Source: Campylobacter lari (GTDB taxonomy: Bacteria; Campylobacterota; Campylobacteria; Campylobacterales; Campylobacteraceae). Taken from it: DNA of 64,000 bases. The number at the start of each line of letters is the position of its first letter. The first letter of the stretch is position 1. Under the pieces are notes generated by a model that worked only from the letters and a program-made list of their open reading frames with translations, did not search any database and was not told the origin of the DNA. A program made the position numbers and the translations under genes. Below are positions 1 to 8,817 of this stretch, in pieces. The DNA lies in contig NZ_SMTT01000001.1 in NCBI RefSeq assembly GCF_004357905.1, positions 1 to 64,000 on the forward strand, given 5' to 3'.

Positions 1-219
1 ACATTTTAATTTTTTTATAATGTTATCTAATTTTTTACTATCTCCATCTTTTAAATCTTCTAAAGCTTCTATGGCTGGAGCAAAGTCTTCTATTTCATCA
101 AGATAATTTTCTAAAGCATTGCGTAAAATTTCAGCTTTTTTCTTTTTAGAAAATTTCGCAGTTTGATTTAAGCGTTCATAAAGCTCTAATGGAAGAGTTA
201 AGGTGTAGCGTTTGTTCAT
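1..219 (-). CDS. Ribbon-helix-helix (CopG/RelB-like) protein, 3' end outside window
   Basis: The reading frame starts at the ATG complementary to 217-219 and stays open through base 1, giving 73 codons with no stop. The N-terminus MNKRYTLTLPLELYERL followed by a lysine-rich helix and a hydrophobic helix (AEILRNALENYL) fits the short DNA-binding ribbon-helix-helix fold of antitoxins and small repressors. The rest is acidic then basic and helical. It starts only 10 bp after the stop of the upstream hemerythrin, so the two may be co-transcribed. A toxin partner, if any, would lie outside the window. Family call is fairly sure; role is not. Confidence 0.7.
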   Translation of the reverse strand, partial: MNKRYTLTLPLELYERLNQTAKFSKKKKAEILRNALENYLDEIEDFAPAIEALEDLKDGDSKKLDNIIKKLKC

Positions 220-229
220 TTTATAGCCT

Positions 230-793
230 TTATTTTAGTTTGATAGCTTCTTGACAAGTTTTACATTTGTAACTTGCATTGTTTAATTGAATTTTTTGGT
301 GAATTTCGCAAGGAACTTTGTGAATTTTATTTACACAAGAGCAAATATATTCATAAATTTCTTGAGTTTCTTGAAAAGTTATAGTATTGGCATTTTTATT
401 TAGTTGCGCTTGATGCCATTTTTCTATCTTCATATCTTCTCTTAAAATATGCTCTAAAAGCCATTTTGATGCAATGACATTAAGTTTTTCTTTGAGATCA
501 TTTGTGCTTTTGAGATTTTGAATTAAATCAATCATAGATTGGATGATACTTTTGTGAATTTTTTGATGGTTAGAAAGTTCAGGATAACCTATTTTTGCCA
601 TGTATTTTTCTTCTTCGGCAAAATGCTCTTTCATATAATTAAAAAAATCTGCAAGTAAAAATTTAATTTGTCCTTTATGGACAGGTTTATCTGAAATCAT
701 CTCGACATTTGCAGCAAGTTCAAAAAGTTTTTTATGCTGTCTGTCAATTTCTTCATTATGGATACTATATTTACTACACCATTTTGGTAGCAT
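230..793 (-). CDS. Bacteriohemerythrin with C-terminal four-cysteine tail (copy 1)
   Basis: This 187-residue protein has an N-terminal hemerythrin four-helix domain (about residues 1-130) with the expected di-iron ligand motifs: QHKKLFE near residue 20, HFAEEE near 57-62, NHQKIH near 76-80 and LEHILRED near 114-121. Such domains bind O2, and in Campylobacter they are linked to protecting iron-sulfur enzymes from oxygen. After a linker there is a tail with C151, C153, C177 and C180 plus a conserved HKVP motif, which looks like a small metal site. It is a paralogue of the next gene, in the same direction, and starts in a weak spacer of 77 bp. Substrate and tail function are inferred. Confidence 0.88.
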   Translation of the reverse strand: MLPKWCSKYSIHNEEIDRQHKKLFELAANVEMISDKPVHKGQIKFLLADFFNYMKEHFAEEEKYMAKIGYPELSNHQKIHKSIIQSMIDLIQNLKSTNDLKEKLNVIASKWLLEHILREDMKIEKWHQAQLNKNANTITFQETQEIYEYICSCVNKIHKVPCEIHQKIQLNNASYKCKTCQEAIKLK

Positions 794-870
794 GTTAGCT
801 CCTTGTTTATATTTAGAAGAGTTTTATAAGCATTATAGTTTACTATATTTTAAATTATTATTAATTTTTA

Positions 871-1458
871 TTAGATTTCTATTTTTTCTTTGTATTGTAT
901 TAAATTCGCAGAGCATTCTTTACATTTAAACTGCACTTTAGAATATTGCATTTTTAAATGAATATCATAAGGAACTTTGTGTGTTTTTCCTTCGCATTGA
1001 CATTGATATAAGAATTTTTTTGGTTTTGGAGCTTCTTCTTCAAAAGTATCTGGAGAATTCTTTACTTGGGTGTTTTGACGCCAATGTTCTATCATCATAT
1101 CATGCTGAATGATGTGTTCTATCAACCATGAATTAACTACTATATATAATTTTTCTTTTAAATCATTTGTACTTTTTATACTTTGTATGAGTTTTATCAT
1201 GGATTTTGTGATTTGTTTATGCATGAGTTTGTGTTGATTTAGATAAGGGTAATTAATCTCAGCCATATAGGATTCTTCATCTTGAAAATGAATTTTAATA
1301 TAGTGAAAAAATTCAGCAACTATCTTTTTAAGCTCGACTTGATAAACTGGCCTATCTGAAATTTCTTCCACTTTGGCGGCAAGTTCAAAAAGTTTTTTAT
1401 GTTGTTCGTCAATTTTTTCATTATTAATACTATATTTTTGATCCCAATTTGGCAACAT
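871..1458 (-). CDS. Bacteriohemerythrin with C-terminal four-cysteine tail (copy 2)
   Basis: A 195-residue paralogue of the neighbouring hemerythrin. It shares the start MLP.W..KYSI, the di-iron motifs (EQHKKLFE, HFQDEE, NQHKLMH, IEHIIQHD) and the tail with C153, C155, C179, C182 and HKVP. It is divergent from the response regulator gene at 1588, an arrangement I recall for a hemerythrin gene beside dccRS in C. jejuni. The 129-bp divergent spacer holds the promoter region for both directions. Likely role is oxygen or redox sensing/protection through a di-iron centre; the tail may bind zinc or iron. Confidence 0.88.
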   Translation of the reverse strand: MLPNWDQKYSINNEKIDEQHKKLFELAAKVEEISDRPVYQVELKKIVAEFFHYIKIHFQDEESYMAEINYPYLNQHKLMHKQITKSMIKLIQSIKSTNDLKEKLYIVVNSWLIEHIIQHDMMIEHWRQNTQVKNSPDTFEEEAPKPKKFLYQCQCEGKTHKVPYDIHLKMQYSKVQFKCKECSANLIQYKEKIEI

Positions 1459-1522
1459 AATAAAATCCTAAATTCAATAAAATAGTTAATATTTTATAAA
1501 TACTTGCCTTTAAATATGCTAA

Positions 1523-1555
1523 ATTCACACTAAATTTACATAAAAAAAATATAAT
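1523..1555 (+). promoter_or_regulatory. Promoter of the response regulator gene with a DccR-box-like direct repeat
   Basis: ATTCAC (1523-1528), six bases, then TTTACA (1535-1540), then TATAAT at 1550-1555. The pair sits where a -35 element would be. It matches, with one mismatch, the direct repeat WTTCAC-N6-TTCACW that I recall for promoters controlled by C. jejuni DccR. The -10 box lies 32 bp before the ATG at 1588. Autoregulation, or control of the divergent hemerythrin gene, is inference. Confidence 0.5.
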
Positions 1556-1587
1556 AATCCAAATTAAAATAGCATAAAAGGCTTAAA

Positions 1588-2253
1588 ATGGCTACGCAAA
1601 TTCTTTTACTAGAAGATGATATTAACTTAGGGGAAATTGTTAGTGAGTTTTTAGAAGAAGAAGGCTTTGAAGTGGTTTTGGTGGATAATGCTCAAGATGC
1701 ACAAGATAAAGCTTATGAGAAAAATTTTGATTTATGGATTTTGGATGTAAAAGTCCCTTTGGGAGATGGTTTTAGTGTGCTTAAAAATTTAAGAGAAGCA
1801 GGTAGATATACCCCAGCTATTTTTATGACCTCTTTAAATACTACTATGGATTTACAACAAGGATTTGAATGTGGTTGTGATGATTATATCAAAAAGCCTT
1901 TTGAATTGCAGGAGTTAAAAATAAGGATTAATGCTATTTTAAAGCGTTCTTTTGCGCATAAAAATGAAGATTATGAGGACTTGGGAAATGGTTTTAAATT
2001 TGCTTTTATATCGCAAACTTTATATCAAAACGATAAGCCATTGTCTTTACCTTTAAAAGAATTAAAACTTTTATCATTACTTTTGAAAAATAAAGGTAAA
2101 TTTATAGATACTGCTTATATTTTTGAAGAAATTTGGGAATATGATCAAGAACCAAGTGAGCTTAGTTTGAGAGCTTATGTGAAAAATTTACGAAAAATTT
2201 TAGGAAAAGAAAGCATTATTAATCAAAGAGGAAGAGGGTATTGTTATGCATGA
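1588..2253 (+). CDS. dccR: OmpR-family response regulator, DccR-like
   Basis: A 221-residue response regulator. The receiver domain (residues 1-120) has the acidic pocket E9-D10-D11, phosphoacceptor D53 in LWILDVKVP, a T/S switch residue at T81-S82 and K103 in the KKPF motif. The C-terminal half is an OmpR/PhoB winged-helix DNA-binding domain ending in the usual RAYVKNLRKIL and RGRGYCY pattern. The stop overlaps the kinase start by 8 bp. Being divergent from a hemerythrin gene and preceded by a DccR-box-like repeat favours DccR over the related CprR. The symbol is therefore an inference; the family is certain. Confidence 0.72.
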   Translation: MATQILLLEDDINLGEIVSEFLEEEGFEVVLVDNAQDAQDKAYEKNFDLWILDVKVPLGDGFSVLKNLREAGRYTPAIFMTSLNTTMDLQQGFECGCDDYIKKPFELQELKIRINAILKRSFAHKNEDYEDLGNGFKFAFISQTLYQNDKPLSLPLKELKLLSLLLKNKGKFIDTAYIFEEIWEYDQEPSELSLRAYVKNLRKILGKESIINQRGRGYCYA

Positions 2254-3469
2254 AGCCAAGCGCGTTGCATGGCAAATTCTTTCTTTGTATTTAGTAAGTG
2301 TAGGAAGTATTCTTGTAGTGCTTTTTGGTATATGGTATGCTAAGTTAATAGAAGATTTAATAAGCGAATATAGCATAAAGCTAAGACAAGAACATCGTTT
2401 TGTGATTTTGCAAATGGAAAAATCGCGTTTTGAACCCATAGAAAAAAGTGCTAAGAAAATAGCTCAAATTTCTAATATAAAATTTGCAATATTTGATAGA
2501 ACTAAGGTTTATTTTTCTAATCTTGATTTACCTGCTCAAACAACTTTTTTTAAATTAAATAATGCGAATATTTATAACAATAACACTTTGATTTATGTAG
2601 CTGATATAAATTTAAATAGCTTGTTACTTGCTGATAATCAAAATCAAAGTGCTTTAGAAATATTAGGAGATGTAAATCGTTTAAGAGTTTTAATACAAGG
2701 CGATGATATCTCTAAAGAGCTTGGATTTATAAGATTTAAAGTTGCTTTAGCTATGGTATTTTCTTTGATTTTTGTTAGTTTGGTAGGATATTTAATACTT
2801 AAATTTGCACTCAAGCCTTTAGAAGCAAGAATAAGGTTTTTAAATAATTTTATAAAAGATACCACTCATGAGATTAATACCCCAATTAGTGCAATATTAA
2901 TGAGTGTAGAGAGTTTAGAAAGAAAAAAGAATTTTGAAGAAATTAAGGCTTTAAAGCGTGTAAAAATAGCTGCTTTGACTTTGAGTCATTTGTATTCAGA
3001 TTTAACTTTTTTAAATTTTTCTCAAGCTTATGAGGCTAAAAAGGATTGGATATTTTTAAAAAATTTGATTAAAGAAAGAATGGAGTATTTCAAGATATTT
3101 TTAGAGCAAAAAAATATTGACTTAGAACTTGTTTTAGAGGATAATGGAAAAATTTATGCTAATAAAGAGCAATTTTTTAAAATGTTTGATAATCTTGTTA
3201 ATAACGCTATAAAATATAATATAAAAAATGGACATATTAAAATAGCACTTTTAGAGCAAAAACTTATAATAGCAGATAGTGGTTGTGGCATAGCAAAGGA
3301 AAATTTGGCTAATATTTTTGAGCGTTATTCAAGATTTAATGAAAATCAAGGTGGTTTTGGTATAGGACTTTCTTTGGTAGATAAAATTTGTAAAGAACAT
3401 AATATAAAAATAAAAGTAGAAAGTGAGTTAAAGAAAGGAACAAAATTTATTTTAACTTGGAAAAATTAA
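2246..3469 (+). CDS. dccS: Sensor histidine kinase, DccS-like
   Basis: A 407-residue inner-membrane kinase. A first membrane helix (about 10-30) and a second (about 168-188) flank a periplasmic sensor region of about 135 residues with no recognisable domain. The H box is DTTHEINTP with H208. It is followed by the N box (FDNLVNNAIKYN), the G1 box (IADSGCGIA) and the G2 box (GGFGIGLSLV) of the ATPase domain. It is translationally coupled to the regulator and lacks a HAMP domain that I can see. The signal is unknown; C. jejuni DccS responds to growth phase. Confidence 0.75.
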   Translation: MHEAKRVAWQILSLYLVSVGSILVVLFGIWYAKLIEDLISEYSIKLRQEHRFVILQMEKSRFEPIEKSAKKIAQISNIKFAIFDRTKVYFSNLDLPAQTTFFKLNNANIYNNNTLIYVADINLNSLLLADNQNQSALEILGDVNRLRVLIQGDDISKELGFIRFKVALAMVFSLIFVSLVGYLILKFALKPLEARIRFLNNFIKDTTHEINTPISAILMSVESLERKKNFEEIKALKRVKIAALTLSHLYSDLTFLNFSQAYEAKKDWIFLKNLIKERMEYFKIFLEQKNIDLELVLEDNGKIYANKEQFFKMFDNLVNNAIKYNIKNGHIKIALLEQKLIIADSGCGIAKENLANIFERYSRFNENQGGFGIGLSLVDKICKEHNIKIKVESELKKGTKFILTWKN

Positions 3470-3471
3470 AA

Positions 3472-3678
3472 TTATTTATTGCTCATTTTAGCTTTTTCTT
3501 TAGCATTTATAAGCGTTGTGATAAATTCATTTAAATTTTTAGTATCGTTTTGATTTAGAGTTTGTGGGGTATGATTTAGCATTTGAGTGATTAAAAGTTC
3601 ATTGCTTAAGTCATTATCACCAAATTCTCTAGCTTTTTGTAGAATTTTTAAAGCAAGTAGATTTTTTACTTCATACAT
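3472..3678 (-). CDS. Small hypothetical protein
   Basis: A 68-residue, probably helical soluble protein with no membrane segment or cysteine. The first half (YEVKNLLALKILQKAREFG) looks like an amphipathic helix and the tail is lysine-rich. It starts 1 bp after the stop of the pgeF gene, so it is the last gene of the ribE-pgeF unit, and it is convergent with the kinase gene. I recall a similarly placed small protein in C. jejuni, which supports it being real. Function unknown. Confidence 0.65.
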   Translation of the reverse strand: MYEVKNLLALKILQKAREFGDNDLSNELLITQMLNHTPQTLNQNDTKNLNEFITTLINAKEKAKMSNK

Positions 3679-3679
3679 T

Positions 3680-4348
3680 TTAATCCTTTAAATAAATCAC
3701 GCTAACAATGCGCTTTGGAGTTTGATTTTTTCTATAAGAAAAAAATCTCTCATCATCAAAGGTGCAAAGATTGATATCAAAAATATCATTAATACCTAAT
3801 TCTTTTGCTTGAAATTTAACTAATGCTTTTAAATCAAGCTTATTTTCATGTAAAAAATGCGCAAAATTTTCTTTGCTGTGGTTTAAAACCTCGCCATTAA
3901 TTTCATAATTTTTAGCACAAATTCCTGCTGAAATGATGAGTTTTAAATTCTTGGTTTGAGTGTTAAAACTTTCTTGCATTTTCAAAACAGCTTCTTTTAA
4001 GATATTTTCAAAACAACCTTTTCTACCTGAATGCAAAGCTGCTATGGTTTTATTTTTATCATCATATAAAAGCAAAGGCAGGCAATCAGCGCTTAAAATA
4101 CACAAAGCTATATTTTTTTCATTGCTAATTATCCCATCAGCATTAAAGTGAAAATTTTTATTATAATGAGTGATGATATTAGAATGAATTTGATTTAAAA
4201 ATACACACTTTTTTATAGAATTTTCCCAAGGAAAAATATTATTACAAATTTTTGCTCTAAAAATATTATAATCTTGATCAAAGGCTACAAAAGCTTTTGC
4301 GAAATCATTTTCTAATAAAGTGATGTAATCTTGTCTATTTGTTGCCAT
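3680..4348 (-). CDS. pgeF: Laccase-domain protein PgeF/YfiH (peptidoglycan editing / purine nucleoside phosphorylase family)
   Basis: A 222-residue single-domain protein of the YfiH family. The metal/active-site residues are visible in LNQIHSN, SADCLPLL and ALHSGRKGC. Family members act on adenosine and related nucleosides, and in E. coli remove wrongly incorporated L-Ser from peptidoglycan precursors. The start overlaps the end of ribE by 37 bp in another frame. The ATG at 4348 is the first good start and has only a weak purine-rich site before it. Length is typical. Confidence 0.85.
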   Translation of the reverse strand: MATNRQDYITLLENDFAKAFVAFDQDYNIFRAKICNNIFPWENSIKKCVFLNQIHSNIITHYNKNFHFNADGIISNEKNIALCILSADCLPLLLYDDKNKTIAALHSGRKGCFENILKEAVLKMQESFNTQTKNLKLIISAGICAKNYEINGEVLNHSKENFAHFLHENKLDLKALVKFQAKELGINDIFDINLCTFDDERFFSYRKNQTPKRIVSVIYLKD

Positions 4349-4920
4349 GAAATTTCTTTTTTATAATTTAATTGTCTGTGTATATATCTTGCTAAAAGAT
4401 CACTTTCTATATTGACGCGTCTTCCTATGGTGTAATTTTTAAACAAGGTTTCATTAAAGGTTATAGGAATAATAGTCAAACGAATACTATCTTTTAAAAC
4501 TTCATTGATAGTTAAACTTACTCCATCTATAGCTACGCTTGCTTTATTTGCCATATAAATTTGTATATTATCAGGGCATTTAATATAAAAATCAACTCCG
4601 TTTTCTTTTTTAGAAATATTAGTAATTTCGCCAATACCATCAATGTGTCCTTGCATTAAATGCCCATCTATTCTATCGCCATAAGCTAATGCAGGTTCAA
4701 TATGCACATAGTCTTTTAAATTTTCAATAGCTATGTGAGTTCTTGTTTCATAAGAAAGTTCAAGATTAAAGCCATCATCAAAAAGTTTTGTTACGCTCAA
4801 GCACGCACCATTAACTGCTATACTATCGCCTAGTTTTGGTTTGTAACTTGCTTTTAATCTTAAAGTGTTGTTTTGATATGATTTGACAAAGGCTAATTCG
4901 CGGATTAATCCATTAAACAT
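4312..4920 (-). CDS. ribE: Riboflavin synthase, alpha subunit
   Basis: A 202-residue protein starting MFNGLIRE, made of two similar lumazine-binding barrels (about 1-95 and 96-190). The motif VNGACLSVT in the first half and its counterpart AIDGVSLTINE in the second are diagnostic, as is GHLMQGHIDGIGEI. It dismutates two 6,7-dimethyl-8-ribityllumazine molecules to riboflavin. It heads a minus-strand unit with pgeF and a small protein, divergent from mnmG. The C-terminus is slightly longer than the core fold and overlaps the next gene. Confidence 0.93.
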   Translation of the reverse strand: MFNGLIRELAFVKSYQNNTLRLKASYKPKLGDSIAVNGACLSVTKLFDDGFNLELSYETRTHIAIENLKDYVHIEPALAYGDRIDGHLMQGHIDGIGEITNISKKENGVDFYIKCPDNIQIYMANKASVAIDGVSLTINEVLKDSIRLTIIPITFNETLFKNYTIGRRVNIESDLLARYIHRQLNYKKEISWQQIDKITSLY

Positions 4921-5005
4921 TCAATACCTTTAATTTTTATGAGATTTTATCCAAAACTTTTAAATTTCAAAAAGTATTTTTAGTGTTTTATTTTAAAAAA
5001 TATTA

Positions 5006-5011
5006 TATAAT
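5006..5011 (+). promoter_or_regulatory. -10 box for mnmG
   Basis: A consensus TATAAT lies 33 bp before the mnmG start in an AT-rich spacer, with GAGG at 5032-5035 as ribosome binding site. The T-rich upstream run is the usual Campylobacter substitute for a -35 box. Confidence 0.6.
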
Positions 5012-5043
5012 TTTTGCCTTTTTTATAAAAATGAGGTCAAAAT

Positions 5044-6900
5044 ATGTATGATATAATCGTAATAGGTGGCGGGCATGCTGGAGTTGAGGCTAGTGCCGGG
5101 GCTGCTAGAATGGGCAAAAAAACTTTACTTTTAACTACTTTAATCGAGCAAATTGGTGCTGCAAGTTGTAATCCTGCTATAGGCGGCTTAGCAAAAGGAC
5201 ATTTGGTAAAAGAGCTTGATGCTATGGGTGGACTTATGGGACAAATTACCGATGAGGCTGGAATTCAATTTAGAATTTTAAATGAAAGCAAAGGTGTTGC
5301 AGTGCGTGGAAGTAGAGCGCAAATTGATATGGACGCTTATAGAATTTGTGCTAGAAATAAGCTTTTAAAACTTGAAAATTTAGAAATCTCTCAAGAGCAA
5401 GCTTTGTCTTTACTTATAGAAAATGACGAGGTTAAGGGCGTTAAAACTAATTTAGAAAATACATATTTTGCTAAAAAAATCATACTTACAACAGGAACTT
5501 TTTTAAATGGACTTATCCATATAGGTGAAACTAAGCTTCAAGCAGGTAGGGTAGGTGAGCTTGCGTCTGTAAATTTGGGTGAGTATTTAAAACAAAGTGG
5601 TTTAAAAGTAGGGAGGTTAAAAACAGGAACTTGTCCAAGAGTAGATGCTAAAAGTATTGATTTTAGTGTTTTAGAAATTCAACCCGGAGATGAAAACCCT
5701 AAGGCCTTTAGTTTTAAAACAAAAAATTTCAAGCCTAATCAACTTCCATGTTATATAGCAAGAACAAATTTAAAAACACATGAGATTATAAAAAGTAACT
5801 TTTACCGCGCTCCGCTTTTTACAGGACAAATTGAAGGTATAGGTCCAAGATATTGTCCATCTATAGAAGATAAGATTAATCGTTTTGGTGATAAAGAAAG
5901 TCATCATTTATTTATAGAGCCACAAACTAAAGATGCTACTGAATATTATATCAATGGCTTTTCTACCTCACTTCCTTATGAAGTGCAAATTGCGATGTTA
6001 AGAAGTATAAAAGGTTTTGAAAATGCTAAAATCACGCGTTTTGGTTATGCCATAGAGTATGATTATATTGATCCAACGGAGTTAAAACATACTTTAGAAA
6101 CTAAAAAGATTAAAAATTTGTATTGTGCTGGGCAAATTAACGGAACTACTGGTTATGAAGAAGCAGCTGTACAAGGTTTTATGGCAGGAGTGAACGCGGT
6201 TTTAGCAATTGATGAAAAAGAGCCTTTTGTATTAAGACGCGATGAGGCTTATATAGGGGTATTAATCGATGATTTAGTAATGAAAGGCACAAAAGAGCCT
6301 TATAGAATGTTTACTTCAAGAGCTGAATATAGACTGCTCTTAAGAGAAGAAAATGCTATTTTAAGACTTGGAGAATATGGACATAATTTTAAACTTTTAA
6401 GTCAAGAAGACTATGCATATATTGATAATATAAAGCAAAATGTTAGGAAAGGACTTGAGTTTTTACTTCAAACTACATGGACACCAAGCAATCAAAATAA
6501 TGAATTTTTGCAAAGCATTAAAGAAGAAAAAATTACCTCAATAGTAAGTTTGCAAAAAATTGTTGCAAGAGCGAGTTTTAATATAGAAAAATTAAAAGCT
6601 CTAGATGAAATGTTTGCAAAAATGGATGAGTATTCTTTAAATGAAATTTTAAATGAAGCAAAATATTATCATTATATAGCAATGCAAAAAGCACAAATAG
6701 AAAAAATGAAAAACTTAAATGACTTAAAAATTCCTGAAAATTTTGACTTTAAAAGTGTAAGTGGTTTGAGTAATGAAGTGGTGGAAAAACTGCAAAAATT
6801 TAATCCGCCAACTATTTTTGCTGCTTCGCAAATTAGTGGTATCACCCCTGCTGCTTTAGATATTTTGCATATTTATATCAAAATGAAAAACAATAGATGA
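5044..6900 (+). CDS. mnmG: tRNA uridine-5-carboxymethylaminomethyl(34) enzyme MnmG
   Basis: A 618-residue FAD protein of the usual family length. The N-terminal dinucleotide-binding motif is [12 protein letters not shown], followed by the family signatures [16 protein letters not shown] and [13 protein letters not shown]. Later come [11 protein letters not shown] and [16 protein letters not shown]. With MnmE it installs the carboxymethylaminomethyl group on U34 of tRNAs. It stands alone here, with its own promoter and a terminator over its stop codon, upstream of petABC. Confidence 0.97.
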   Translation: MYDIIVIGGGHAGVEASAGAARMGKKTLLLTTLIEQIGAASCNPAIGGLAKGHLVKELDAMGGLMGQITDEAGIQFRILNESKGVAVRGSRAQIDMDAYRICARNKLLKLENLEISQEQALSLLIENDEVKGVKTNLENTYFAKKIILTTGTFLNGLIHIGETKLQAGRVGELASVNLGEYLKQSGLKVGRLKTGTCPRVDAKSIDFSVLEIQPGDENPKAFSFKTKNFKPNQLPCYIARTNLKTHEIIKSNFYRAPLFTGQIEGIGPRYCPSIEDKINRFGDKESHHLFIEPQTKDATEYYINGFSTSLPYEVQIAMLRSIKGFENAKITRFGYAIEYDYIDPTELKHTLETKKIKNLYCAGQINGTTGYEEAAVQGFMAGVNAVLAIDEKEPFVLRRDEAYIGVLIDDLVMKGTKEPYRMFTSRAEYRLLLREENAILRLGEYGHNFKLLSQEDYAYIDNIKQNVRKGLEFLLQTTWTPSNQNNEFLQSIKEEKITSIVSLQKIVARASFNIEKLKALDEMFAKMDEYSLNEILNEAKYYHYIAMQKAQIEKMKNLNDLKIPENFDFKSVSGLSNEVVEKLQKFNPPTIFAASQISGITPAALDILHIYIKMKNNR

Positions 6901-6925
6901 TATTAACTTATCTATTGTTTTGATT
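6891..6925 (+). terminator. Probable rho-independent terminator of mnmG
   Basis: CAATAGATGA (6891-6900) pairs with TTATCTATTG (6908-6917) with one G-U pair and a 7-base loop. It is followed by TTTTGATTTG. The stem contains the mnmG stop codon. GC content is low, so strength is uncertain. Confidence 0.5.
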
Positions 6926-7026
6926 TGAAAATAAATACACTTCTGTTATTTTAAATAAATACTTGCATATCTTAAATAAAGCTTTTTTATATAAAGAAAA
7001 AATTTATTATTTTTTAGATAAACTGC

Positions 7027-7032
7027 TATACT
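7027..7032 (+). promoter_or_regulatory. -10 box for petABC
   Basis: TATACT preceded by TGC (extended -10 like) lies 33 bp before petA, downstream of T-rich DNA. An AAGGAAG ribosome binding site follows at about 7055. Confidence 0.45.
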
Positions 7033-7065
7033 TTACAACAAATAAATCAAAACAAAGGAAGTAAA

Positions 7066-7569
7066 ATGGCTACATCTGAAAGTAGACGAAGCTTTATGGG
7101 CTTTGCCTTTGGAACGGTAGCTGCTGTGGGTGGTGCTTTTTCATTAGTTGCAATGAAAAAAACATGGGATCCGCTCCCAAGTGTAAAAGCAGCAGGTATT
7201 ACTACCGTAGATCTTTCTGGTATGAAAGAAGGCGAATTAAGAACAATCGAGTGGCGTAAAAAGCCTATATTTATCTTAAAAAAAGATGCGGATATGGCAA
7301 AAGATAGCAGTAGGGATGTTATTGTGGGTGATGTTGCATATACTGTAGTTATTGGTCTTTGCACGCATTTAGGCTGTATTCCAGCTTATGCTCCAAGTGA
7401 GAAATTGTTTAAGTGCGCATGCCACGGTGGCGAATTTGACACTAGTGGTAAAAATGTATTTGGTCCTCCTCCAAGACCTTTGGACATTCCTCCTTTTAGA
7501 ATTGATGGAACTAAATTAGTGTTAGGTGAAGAAGGTCCAGAATATAAAAAAATGATTGCGGAGGCTTGA
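7066..7569 (+). CDS. petA: Ubiquinol-cytochrome c reductase Rieske iron-sulfur subunit
   Basis: A 167-residue membrane-anchored Rieske protein. The N-terminus carries a twin-arginine motif (ESRRSFMG) and one hydrophobic segment, as expected for Tat export with an uncleaved anchor. The cluster motifs are CTHLGC (C99, H101, disulfide C104) and CACHGG (C117, disulfide C119, H120). It oxidises menaquinol in the bc1 complex and passes one electron to the cytochrome c subunit. First gene of petABC; a tatA gene lies 8 kb downstream. Confidence 0.96.
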   Translation: MATSESRRSFMGFAFGTVAAVGGAFSLVAMKKTWDPLPSVKAAGITTVDLSGMKEGELRTIEWRKKPIFILKKDADMAKDSSRDVIVGDVAYTVVIGLCTHLGCIPAYAPSEKLFKCACHGGEFDTSGKNVFGPPPRPLDIPPFRIDGTKLVLGEEGPEYKKMIAEA

Positions 7570-7570
7570 T

Positions 7571-8815
7571 ATGGCACAGATAAAAAAAGCTAGTGGTATT
7601 ATAGATTGGCTTGATCAAAGATTAGCTGTAAATAAGCTTTTTAATGTTTTAATGGCTCAGTATTGGATACCAAAACAAATTAACTTCTTATGGGCAATGG
7701 GTGTTATCTTGACAACTCTTTTTGCTATTTTATTTATTTCAGGTCTATTTTTAGTAATGTATTATAAGCCAGATGTGGCTTTGGCTTTTGATAGTGTTAA
7801 TAAAACTATCATGCAAGAAGTAGAGTATGGTTGGCTTTGGCGTCATATGCATGGTGTGGCTGCTTCAGTTGTGTTTTTAATCATATATATCCATATGTTA
7901 ACGGGAATTTATTATGGCTCTTATAAAAAGGGTCGTGAGATGATTTGGATTAGCGGTATGCTTTTGTTTGTTGTATTTTCAGCAGAAGCATTTAGTGGGT
8001 ATATGTTACCTTGGGGACAAATGAGTTTTTGGGCTGCTCAAGTTATTACTCAGCTTTTTGGCGGAATTCCTTTTATAGGTGATGCATTAGTTATTTGGAT
8101 AAGAGGAGATTTTGCAGTATCAGATCCAACTTTAACTAGATTTTTTATGCTGCATGTGTGTTTATTACCTATTGTAATTTTAGCAATTATTGCATTCCAC
8201 TTTTATTCTTTAAGAATTCCTCATGTAAATAATGAAATTTCAGAAGAAATTGATTTTGATTTGGAAGCTGAAAAATATTTAGCAGGTGATACAAAAGGTT
8301 CTAAAGTTATTCCTTTTTGGCCAGGATTTTTAGCTAAAGATTTTATGTATATTGCGTTATTTATGATTTTCTTCTTCTATTTGGTGTGTTTTAAATTTAA
8401 TTTCGCAATGGATCCAATTAACTTTGACCCAGCAAATTCTTTAAAAACACCTCCTCATATTTATCCTGAGTGGTATTTCTTATGGAGTTATGAAGTTTTA
8501 AGAGGATTTTTCTTTGATGTTGGAAGCATTAAAGCTTTTGATATAGGTCTTGCAGCGTTTGGTATAGCACAAATTATTTTCTTCTTGTTACCTTGGCTTG
8601 ATAGAAGTGATGTTGTGAAACCAGCACACGAAAGACCAATGTTTTTTGCATGGTTTTGGGTGTTATTGATAGATTTAATTGTACTAACAGTTTATGGAAA
8701 GCTTCCTCCAACAGGAATTAATGCTTGGATAGGATTTTATGCTTCTATGGTATTTTTACTATTATTGTTAGTAGTCTTACCAATTATTACTATCATGGAA
8801 AGAAAAAGGGGCTAA
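7571..8815 (+). CDS. petB: Ubiquinol-cytochrome c reductase cytochrome b subunit
   Basis: I chose the ATG at 7571 (MAQIKKASG), which has GGAGG at 7560-7564, over an in-frame TTG at 7556 inside petA. The 414-residue protein has about eight to nine membrane helices. Two heme b histidine pairs are visible (WRHMHGVAA with YIHML; MLHVC with AFHFY) and the Qo-site PEWY motif occurs in YPEWYFLWSYE. It starts 1 bp after the petA stop. It is the membrane core of the bc1 complex and moves electrons between the two quinone sites. Confidence 0.95.
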   Translation: MAQIKKASGIIDWLDQRLAVNKLFNVLMAQYWIPKQINFLWAMGVILTTLFAILFISGLFLVMYYKPDVALAFDSVNKTIMQEVEYGWLWRHMHGVAASVVFLIIYIHMLTGIYYGSYKKGREMIWISGMLLFVVFSAEAFSGYMLPWGQMSFWAAQVITQLFGGIPFIGDALVIWIRGDFAVSDPTLTRFFMLHVCLLPIVILAIIAFHFYSLRIPHVNNEISEEIDFDLEAEKYLAGDTKGSKVIPFWPGFLAKDFMYIALFMIFFFYLVCFKFNFAMDPINFDPANSLKTPPHIYPEWYFLWSYEVLRGFFFDVGSIKAFDIGLAAFGIAQIIFFLLPWLDRSDVVKPAHERPMFFAWFWVLLIDLIVLTVYGKLPPTGINAWIGFYASMVFLLLLLVVLPIITIMERKRG

Positions 8816-8817
8816 TA

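Noticed and set aside
7556..7570. Upstream TTG start for petB.
   Set aside because: It lies inside petA; the ATG at 7571 has GGAGG at proper spacing.
8725..8817. Upstream TTG start for petC within petB.
   Set aside because: Would add 31 residues read out of frame from petB; ATG at 8818 gives a normal signal anchor.
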